Positions 56,400-64,000 of a stretch of 64,000 bases of DNA are shown piece by piece. Made by a program: the position numbers and the translations under genes. The stretch covers positions 5,559,163-5,623,162 of the forward strand of contig NC_135719.1 in the NCBI RefSeq assembly GCF_964656455.1, read 5' to 3'. A model generated the notes under the pieces. That model was not told where the DNA came from. It saw only the letters and a program-made list of their open reading frames with translations, and did not search any database. This stretch comes from Halichoerus grypus. Taxonomy: Eukaryota; Chordata; Mammalia; Carnivora; Phocidae. The stretch's first letter is position 1, and the number at the start of each line of letters is the position of its first letter.

Positions 56400-57480
56400 C
56401 GTATGAGGCAATGAGGGCACAGTAGCGAATAAGATGAAAAGGGCCCCTATTGTCATGGAACTTACATCCCGTGGTAGAGTCAGACAAGGAGCGAAATGAA
56501 CATGTTAACTGCTCATGGTATTGGCATTCTGTGGAAAACAAACATGTGATACGATAAAGGATAACTAATAAAACGTGGGACCAGGGCATTGTACTTCAAG
56601 AATAGGGCGGGGTACAGCTCTCTGAGGGGACAGCTGAGCAAAGACATGCAAAATGAGCGGACACCTGCAATGAGGAGCCAAGGAAAATGTGTTCTAGGAA
56701 AGGAAGCTCAAGTCCAAGGTCTGAGTCAGGCAGGTGTTTGGCCTGTTCCGAGAACAGGAAGGCCAGTGTTAACTGGAGCATGGCCAACAAGGGGAGGGGG
56801 GCAAACGAGGCTGGAGAAGAAAGCAGGGGCCAGATTCGCTGCGGCCCTTATGCATCATGCTCAGGCGCCTGGGTTTTATTCTAAATGGAATAAGGAATCA
56901 CTGGCAGTTTCTAAGCAGAAGCACCATGTGATACTTCATAAACTTTTTTCAGACTGCTGTGTGGAAGGGGGATGTAGGGGAGCAAAGGGGAAGGAGACCA
57001 TTTGGGAGGCAACTCTGATGGCCAGGTGAGCGAGAGGGTGACTGGACGGCACAGGTGGGAACGGCGATAGAGAGCAGGGGACGCGGGTCCTGTTTGGAAG
57101 GCCAAACCAACAGGGCCTGCTGACAAGCTGGCTAGGGGGACTGAGGCACCAGGAAGACCTGGGAGGGTCTCAGCTTCAGGAACGAGGTACACCGTAGTGG
57201 CCTTTAGAGAGATGGAGGAGCTGAGGGCTGGGTGGGGGTGGGAGTAGACTGATTAGAAGAAGGGGGGGATGGAGAGTTCAGTTCTGATTACTGAGCTTGA
57301 GATGCAGCCTGAGCATCTGAGAAGTGGTATTGGCAGCTGACAGTCAAACGTGGAGGTCAAGGGTAAGGGGTGGATTAGATACAAATATGGAATAACATTT
57401 TAAGCCAAGGGCTAGGACCAAGGACCCAGGACCAAGATGATACCAGGAGGCTAAAAATACGAGTAAAGACATATTGATCA
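56400..57480 (+). repeat. Ancient interspersed repeat
   Basis: The phrases 'ctgagcaaagacatgcaaaa', 'gttccgagaacaggaaggcc' and 'gggttttattctaaatggaa' are typical of a common old mammal-wide family seen elsewhere in this window. Family not assigned. Confidence 0.5.
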
Positions 57481-57599
57481 ATAGAAAGTGGGCACAGTCA
57501 TATTTACATTAAAGTGAGCTAGGAGGCACAAAGCATTACCTGTCAATAAAGAAGAATTACCTTACAGTGATCAATCAGCAGTGACCACATGAGAGGATC

Positions 57600-57830
57600 A
57601 AACCTTTCCACGAAAACCAGGAACAAGGGAGCACTGGTCACACGTTTATCTTGTGCCAGGCATGGCTGGGGGCTTTCTAAGTTCTCTCAGGTGACCTACC
57701 TTCACAACAAGCTTGTGAGTTGGGTATCATCCTGGGACAAAGGTGAGAGATCAAGCCTTACTGGCTGACCAGGTGTTTGAATTCCTGCTCTATTACTCAC
57801 TAGGGATGTGACCTTGAGCCCCTAGAATAA
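57600..57830. repeat. MIR-type fragment
   Basis: Typical phrases are 'cttgtgccaggcatggctgg' and 'cactagggatgtgaccttga'. Diverged. Confidence 0.5.
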
Positions 57831-58111
57831 AGTCCATAAGGCTTAGGTGTGCCTCCCTCGTTCGCCTCCTCTCATTCCACTCTTCCCCTCGCCTACTCTG
57901 CTCCTCACTTACTGAACTTGTTCCAGCTCAGGGCCTTGCTTTCTGTGCTTCCTGCCTACAATATACCCTTTTCCCAGATTTTCTTCACAGGGCTGACCCC
58001 TTCAGGTCTCAGATCAAATGTCACCCCCTCGGGGAAACCTGGTGTGGCTCTCCTACCTCATGTCCCAGGGGAAACAGGAAGAAGGAAATAATATTATAAA
58101 TAGGGAAAAGA

Positions 58112-58313
58112 GGGGCACCTGGGTGGCTCAGTCAGTTAAGCGGCTGCCTTCGGCTCAGGTCATGATCCCAGGGTCCTGGGATCGAGCCCCACATCAGGCT
58201 CCCTGCTCAGCGGGAAGCCTGCTTCTCCCTCTGCCACTCCCCCTGCTTGTGTTCCCTCTCTCGCTGTGTCTCTCTCTGTCAAATAAATAAAATCTTAAAA
58301 AAAAAAAAAAAAA
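58112..58313 (+). repeat. CAN-SINE
   Basis: Flanked by AATAGGGAAAAGA on both sides. Full-length young-type element. Confidence 0.92.
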
Positions 58314-59694
58314 ATAGGGAAAAGATGTCTTGGGGAAAAAAAAAAAAAAGTGGAATTCAAATCCAAGAGTTGGTAGTTATGAACAAAACTTGAAGAGATC
58401 CAACTAAGAAATAAAATAATTTCACAACAAGAAACACTAGAAGCTGTTTTTAAAAGTATATTAGCTGATGCACTGTACGTTGGCTAACTGAATTTAAATT
58501 AAAAAAAAAAGTATTTCAGCAACTCAGTTTCACACTGTTTCAAGAGCTGGTCAAGCACAGGCAGGACAGCATGCTAAGCAGACTCAGAATGCCTATTCAA
58601 CAACGTATATTGAGAAACACGCCAAAGAGCACGAAATGTTCCTATTGGCTAATCAGTATAGTCCCTCCTCTGTACAAAAATCTACCAGGAAGCAAAATTA
58701 TAACCAGAAGGTTGTTTAATGAAGGGTTCAGCACCGAGTGAGGTGGCGGAGAGATCTATGTCACAGCTGGTCCCCATGGCACAGGGCCAATTCCCACATC
58801 TTCACTGCGAAGAGATAGTCTCACCAGAGTCCAGGGACTGGCCTTCGCTGGCCGGTGCTCCCTCCCCTCAGTCTAGTACAGGGGACACTATGACAGCTTC
58901 CTGTTCTTTGCCTATCATTATACTAACCGATTTCTTGTACAGAAAGAGCCTGCTGTCAAGAGGATCAGGTTGGGATGGAACCACTCACTTTGACTGGTTT
59001 TGGTGTTCTCACTGCTTTGCAGCCTCCATTTCTTGGAACGGAATTATTTCCACAGTGGTCGGACTCCCATGTTGAGACAGTGAGTCTTCCTAAAGCCACT
59101 CTCAGATGAACACCTTATTGAGTGCTGGGGAAGCTACGGTCAGTCATTTACTCAACAACTGCCACCTATCAGATCTTGTAGATCACGATTCTCGTAGCTC
59201 TTCATGGAGCTTACAGTCTAGCGGGGATGGGGGTGGTGCGGACATTAACCCAATCAACACCCAAGTAAACATAAGTTGCCAACATGAAACAGTGCTGTTA
59301 AGGAGAAGCACAGGCTATTCCGGAAGTATAAGATTTCTAATCTACTCTAGGGAACCAGGAAAGGCTTCCTAGAGGCTAATATGGAAGAGGAACAGAGAGC
59401 CCATTGTGGCGGGAACCCAGAAAGCCAAGAGGAGAGGGCAGAGAGAGGCTGAAGTCAGATTTCAGAGGGCCAGTATATCGGTTTTTAACCATTTACTAGT
59501 TTTAAGCTCAATTCACCATGATCAGATCTAGACTTTACAAAGATCAGCAAGTAGAATGAATCAGGAGAATCAAGAACTAATCCCTACAACGTTGTCAATT
59601 ATACATCAATAAAGCTGAAAACAAAAGAATTAATCTCACCTCCACCTCCTCTCTCAGCTTGGGATCCTCAACTTCTGGAACAGTGGAGGTTCGT

Positions 59695-59960
59695 TCATGC
59701 ATTCATGCATCCAGTTTGTTGAGAGCCTACTCCGGGCCAAGCATTGTCCCAGGGGTTGAGAGGCGACAAGAGCGAACAAGAGCTCTGGGCGCGGGGTCGG
59801 CTCGAGTGAGGTCTACAGGATTGGGAAGCCGTGAGAAGAACCTTAGACCGGGGTGACCGCTCTCTAAATGCCGGAGCCTAAACAAGCCAGTCGAACCCTT
59901 CCCCCGGACCTGTTTTCCACATTTGTAAAATGGGAACCTACCTTGCAGGGCTCTTGTGAA
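59695..59960 (+). repeat. MIR/L2-type fragments
   Basis: Typical phrases are 'gagcctactccgggccaagc' and 'catttgtaaaatgggaacct'. A donor-like CAAG/GTAGGT on the minus strand here belongs to this repeat. Confidence 0.55.
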
Positions 59961-59999
59961 AATCGAAGATCACTATGCACGGCTCCCGCAGTCTGCAGA

Positions 60000-61250
60000 C
60001 CCTCAGCGCACAGCCTCAGTGGGCCGCAAGGTTCCGGTCATTTCTGGAGGTGGCATGCGGGCTGCAACACGTGCGGCGCGGACGCAGTGGCAGCGTCTGG
60101 GTGAAAAAGTCGTCGCCGCGCCAATGCGCGGCTTGGCCGCCTTCGGCCACGTAGCGAGTCTCGAGCTTTCCCGGATTTCCAGGCTCCAGGTACTTCCCTT
60201 GGGCCCCTATCGCGCCCAAGGCCGCCGCCACCACCGACAGCAGTGGAGAAGGACGCAACGCGACACTTGCCGCAAGCTCGTACCCGGGCCATGGCGAGGC
60301 TGTGGCGTCCCGAACGCATGCGCAGCCAGTCCGCTCGCACGCGACGGGGCTCGTCCCGCCCACTCAGGAGGCGGGGCCGTGCAGCCTGGGCCCCGCCCCG
60401 GAGCGTCCGGCCCCGCTCCGGGCCCCGCCTCCAGCTCGCCGCGGACAGCCCGGAGCGGGGAGCCGGCCGGCGGAACCGGGCCGGGAGCGCCTGGGCACTT
60501 TAAGGAGGGGGGCGGGCCCGGGGGCGGTGGCCCCAGGAGCGGTTGCCGCGGGGACGGGGCGGTGACGCGGCCCGAGGGCGGAAGTGAAAAAGTTGCCGGC
60601 GCCCCGAGGCAAGTTGGCGGAGCTGTGCGCGCGGCGCGACGATGGGGGGCTCGGGCAGTCGCCTGTCCAAGGAGCTGTTGGCCGAGTACCAGGTGCGCGG
60701 GACGCCGGTCCCCGGGGAGTTTGCGCGCGGGCCTGCGCTGGGGAGCGGGGTCCCGGGGCGGGCGACAGAGCTGGCGCGGCCTCCGGGAGGCTCGCTGAAC
60801 CCCTCCCGTTTTGCCTTCCAGGACTTGACGTTCCTGACCAAGCAGGAGATCCTCCTGTAAGTGCCGTGTCGAACCTCAGCTCCCGGATCCTCTAGCGGCG
60901 GCGTCGGGGGGGGGGGGGGGAGCTCTGTCCACAGACGGGCAAACTGAGGGCCCCGCACAGGGAGTGACAGGCGCCCGCCTGCGGTCCGCGGCCGAGCCGG
61001 AGCTGGCGTCCGGGCCCCGAGCCCCGGGCAGTGCCCTCCGCCGGTCCCGCCCTCCCTGCCGGCTCGGGGGCCCCGCTGCGCACCGCGGGGGCCACCTAGC
61101 AGCCTCGGCCCGGCTGGGCGCTCCGGGGCCTGCGCTCCGCGGGCTTCTGCGTAACCGAACTTCCTGCCCCAGCCCGGCAGGGGCTGCTGTGGCTCTCCGC
61201 GGACTTCGCCGACCCGGAGCCTGGCTCCCGGTAACTTGATCTGAATCAAC
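60000..61250. promoter_or_regulatory. Shared CpG island, GDPGP1 / CIB1
   Basis: Dense CpG sequence covers the CIB1 first two exons and about 640 bp upstream. GDPGP1 is transcribed away to the left and CIB1 to the right, so a bidirectional promoter is likely. Motifs near the CIB1 start are an ETS-type CGGAAGTG (60,579) and a TGACGC CRE-like half-site (60,563). No TATA box was seen. Neither transcription start is directly visible. Confidence 0.65.
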
Positions 61251-63746
61251 ACGGTGACCGTTAACGCTCACTGAGCACTCTCCGTGCGCCAGGAACTGTG
61301 CGAAGTGGTTGCCTGCGTTACCCAATTTAATCCTCAGGAGGGAGGTGCCGGGACAATGAAACAGGTTTCAGAGAAGTTTGGTAACTTGCCTAAGACTACA
61401 CTCCAAGGGAGAGGATTTGAACTCGGGCCGGAACCCCCTTCCTCGCCGCGTGCCAGCTTTTTGTGGTCAAGGCACTTGAGAGAGGAGATTCCTTGGCTTC
61501 CCTTGGCAAAAATAATCCCAGTGGGAAGGAGGTGAGGGCTGAGGAAGAGATCGTTTAGGGTAGTTGCTACAAAGGGGGAGGCTTTGCTGGAGCTTCCTGG
61601 AGTGAAATGGGAAAGAGATTTCAAACTCTTTTCTCCCTGTTTTTCAGGGCCAACTTCTGGCTCCTTTTGCAGCCTCTCCATCCCTCAGGGAGCTCTAGAA
61701 CCAATGCCCAGTACAGTGCCTGGCATGTTTTAGGCCCTCAGTAAATACCCATGGCATGAATGCACTCTCAGCCCATAGTCTTGTGACATACGGGCTTCTA
61801 CATACGGGACTACACGGGTAGTCTCCCTTTGGCTTGTGCCTGATGCCTGAGAAGTTCTGTGTATGTGCCTTAGCTCCTCACCGGGTTTATAAAGGGTAGC
61901 AAGGCAAGGAGTGGGGATGTAATACACACAGGAAGGTTTGCCAACAGGTTCCTCTCCTTCTGCCAGAGCCCACAGGCGGTTTTGTGAGTTGCTCCCCCCA
62001 GAGCACCGGAGCGTGGAGGAGTCACTGCAGATGCGAGTGTCCTTGGAGCAGATCCTCAGCCTTCCAGAGCTCAAGGTGCCAGTCCCCCACCCTCCCTCTG
62101 CAGTTTGTCTCGGAGATCATGTGGTCGCTGGTCCCCATTCTGGTCTTCTCTCCATTTAGCCCTAATTTCCTGGGGACAAGGGCTTTACCAAAATCACCCA
62201 GTGGAATGAACTAGAGTGGTGTTTTGCAAACTGGGATTCTTGGACATATTCTTGGAGAGTCAAAGAAGTTTTGTCCTTTAAAAGGAGTTGAGCTACCTTA
62301 TTCAAGTTTGAGAAACCCATTCCAGAGGCTGATTGCCTCTCCATAGGGTTGCTGTGAAAAAAATTTTTTAAAGATTCTTATTTATTTGGGAGAGAGAGTC
62401 GGGGGAAGGGCAGGGAGAGGGACAAGCCGACCCCACACGGAGCCTGACGAGGGGCTCCATCTCACCACCCTGAGCGGAAATCAAGAGTCTGACAGCTGAC
62501 TGAGACACCCAGGGCGCCCGACTGCGAAAATTTTTATGCAAAGCGCTTGGCCTAGTGCCTATAACACAGTGAGTGTTCAAGTAAATGTGTTTTCAAGTAA
62601 CCAGCCCATCTTGTTCTCTTTGCTTAGGATGCTTTCATCTTCCTTCTCTGCCCCTAGGCCTGCCTTTGGGTTAAACTGACTCACAGGAAGCCATCCCTGT
62701 CCCTTCCCCAAGTCAGGTGGTCCTCCTGCCCTCCATGCTGGCCCTAAAAGACTGATCCTTCTCTCCTGTGAGCCTGAGCTCATGGAGCGGGTACTGTGAC
62801 CTGCTTCCTCCAGTTCCTGGTAGGGTGTGAGGAGTGTGTGACCTGGGCTGCACCTGTGGCCTTCACACAAGGCTCTCTTGTCTAGGCCAACCCCTTCAAG
62901 GAGCGAATCTGCAGGGTCTTCTCCACATCCCCAGCCAGGGACAGCCTGAGTTTCGAGGACTTCCTGGACCTCCTCAGTGTGTTCAGTGACACAGCGACTC
63001 CAGACATCAAGTCCCACTATGCCTTCCGCATCTTCGGTGAGAGCCAGGAGCAGCTTGGCGGGACACAGGCCTGTCCCCGCACGGTCTTGGTGGTGGTGTA
63101 CCGCTCGGGACCTGGGGGCCTTCTGTGGAGCCTGGAGGCTCCCCCTGACCACATTCTTTCTGGCTTCCTGTGTCTGTCTCTAGACTTTGATGATGATGGA
63201 ACCTTGAACCGGGAAGACCTGAGTCACCTCGTGAACTGCCTCACAGGACAGGGAGAGGACACTCGTCTTAGTGCTTCAGAGATGAAACAGCTCATTGACA
63301 ACGTGAGTAGCCGGGCCGGGCCGGGCCAGGGAGCCAGAGGGAAGGGCTGGGACTAGGCCTGAAGCTCTCCCTTCCCCAGATCCTGGAAGAGTCTGACATC
63401 GATAGGGATGGCACCATCAACCTCTCAGAGTTTCAGCACGTCATCTCCCGTTCACCGGACTTCGCCAGGTAGGACGGTCGCGGTCCCCCCTCGTTCTGGG
63501 TCCCCATCTGCTGCACCTGGGTCTGGGATGTCAGGATGGGCGGCAGCAGCCGGGCCGGGAAAGCCCCAGTTCCTCTCAGGGTCTCAGGGTGGCTCTTCCA
63601 AAGGGGAGGGACAGACGTGGGACAGCCCATTCCAAAGGGTCTTAGGGAAGATGTGGGCAAGTTTGGGGTTAGCCCCTCCCCTCCTCTTTCAGCAGAAAAC
63701 CCGACCCACTCTTCTCTTGTTCAGCTCCTTTAAGATCGTCCTGTGA
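60642..63746 (+). CDS. CIB1: CIB1, calcium- and integrin-binding protein 1, complete
   Basis: CIB1 is a small EF-hand adaptor that binds the integrin alpha-IIb tail and many kinases, and forms a complex with TMC6/TMC8 (EVER proteins). Seven coding exons: 60642-60692, 60822-60856, 61967-62075, 62886-63036, 63184-63302, 63380-63468, 63725-63746. Phases close to 191 codons plus stop, exactly the human length. The start MGGSGSRLSK keeps Gly2, the N-myristoylation site. The two active EF-hands are complete: D116, D118, D120, T122, D127 (DFDDDGTLNRED) and D161, D163, D165, T167, E172 (DIDRDGTINLSE). The C-terminus SSFKIVL matches the family. Exon 2 is only 35 bp. Intron 2 carries a 15-G run. Confidence 0.97.
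60906..60920. repeat. 15-G homopolymer in CIB1 intron 2
   Basis: An uninterrupted run of about 15 G lies 50 bp after the exon 2 donor, on the transcribed (sense) strand. Confidence 0.85.
61255..61435 (+). repeat. MIR-type fragment
   Basis: Typical phrases are 'cactgagcactctccgtgcg', 'ggtaacttgcctaagactac' and 'gaggatttgaactcgggcc'. In CIB1 intron 2. Confidence 0.7.
62360..62520 (-). repeat. CAN-SINE, degraded
   Basis: Minus-strand element with GACTGAGACACCCAGGGCGC at its head end and several small losses. In CIB1 intron 3. Confidence 0.78.
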
Positions 63747-63964
63747 CAGGAGCCACGGCGTGTGTCCCAGCGAGCACCCCGTCAGAGAGCCTTTCCACTG
63801 CTGAGCTGTGGCCGAGGTCGTGCCTGTGTTGCCAGGGCCGGCCGAGCTGGCCTAGCCCAGAGCTGGCACCGTGTGGTCCTGCTCCAGGCAGGGAAGGCCC
63901 CTCCAGACCAGGGCCTCTCTCCTTCTGTCGCTGTCATCGCTCTGTTTGTGTTCTACTGATCTAT

Positions 63965-63970
63965 AATAAA
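63965..63970 (+). terminator. CIB1: CIB1 polyadenylation signal
   Basis: AATAAA lies 218 bp after the TGA stop (63,744-63,746), followed by a GT-rich stretch near the window end. Cleavage is expected at about 63,985. Confidence 0.85.
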
Positions 63971-64000
63971 GGTTTAGACGTTTTGACCCTTTGCGTGATA

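Larger units (their letters stand above)
54088..60000 (-). other. Probable GDPGP1 5' intron(s), repeat-rich
   Basis: About 6 kb lie between the GDPGP1 coding exon and the GDPGP1/CIB1 CpG island. It is packed with CAN-SINEs (54,140; 54,441; 54,632; 54,713; 55,568; 55,754; 55,942; 56,208; 58,112), an L1 fragment (54,910-55,070), ancient repeats (56,400-57,480 and 57,840-58,070) and MIR pieces. The stretches 55,090-55,560 and 58,330-59,690 look mostly unique. No coding exon was recognised. Confidence 0.55.

Noticed and set aside
59937..59946. Good minus-strand donor CAAG/GTAGGT as GDPGP1 exon 1 end
   Set aside because: It is part of a MIR-type repeat whose consensus contains this motif. Not enough support to call an exon.
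59956..60798. 280-codon open frame on the plus strand over the CIB1 promoter
   Set aside because: It is a GC-rich CpG-island frame with an Ala/Gly/Arg/Pro composition, and it overlaps CIB1 exon 1 in another frame. Chance open frame.
62979..63356. 125-codon plus frame reading through CIB1 exons 4 and 5
   Set aside because: It includes the retained intron 4. The spliced product with DFDDDG is the real protein.
1..64000. A previously undescribed biological system
   Set aside because: All supported genes are conserved mammalian genes and the rest is explained by retroelements, CpG islands and introns. The only unusual structures are the duplication and the palindromes.

Overview
This is a nuclear genome window from a carnivoran mammal. 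Over forty tRNA-derived CAN-SINEs are spread across it. Their right halves are of the bear/seal/mustelid (arctoid caniform) type, not the canid SINEC_Cf or felid type, so an arctoid caniform is the best guess; the species cannot be named from the sequence alone. Every gene is a conserved mammalian gene recognised by spliced conceptual translation. I found no previously undescribed biological system.

Layout from left to right: (1) PRC1, minus strand, only its first coding exon (11 coding bases) and CpG-island promoter at about 4.1-4.7 kb; positions 1-4,121 are the start of its intron 1. (2) VPS33B, minus strand, complete: 23 coding exons between 26,270 and 8,437, 617 codons, CpG-island promoter near 26.3-26.7 kb and poly(A) signal at 8,158. 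(3) A SINE-dense intergenic stretch, 26.7-31.5 kb. (4) NGRN, minus strand, complete: 3 coding exons, 294 codons, 37,423-31,977. (5) TTLL13, minus strand, complete and open: 14 coding exons, 820 codons, 48,643-38,176. (6) A repeat-rich gap holding a 534-bp duplication (50,250-50,783 and 52,246-52,779), whose right copy ends in a fold-back palindrome. (7) GDPGP1, minus strand: the whole 385-codon CDS in one exon, 54,078-52,921. (8) CIB1, plus strand, complete: 7 coding exons, 191 codons, 60,642-63,746, poly(A) signal at 63,965. GDPGP1 and CIB1 point away from each other, and the CpG island at about 60.0-61.2 kb is the likely shared promoter.

The genes are not an operon and share no pathway: PRC1 is a cytokinesis microtubule bundler, VPS33B an endolysosomal trafficking SM protein, NGRN a mitochondrial ribosome-biogenesis factor, TTLL13 a tubulin polyglutamylase, GDPGP1 a nucleotide-sugar quality-control enzyme, and CIB1 a calcium-binding adaptor. 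The order CIB1-GDPGP1-TTLL13-NGRN-VPS33B-PRC1 matches the mouse order as I remember it. In human, NGRN and VPS33B are separated by a block including IQGAP1, BLM and FURIN, so this window crosses a rearrangement junction relative to human.

Exon coordinates were read by hand. In every multi-exon gene the splice phases close in frame and the total length equals or nearly equals the human protein, which is strong internal support. Non-coding first exons and transcription start sites could not be placed precisely.
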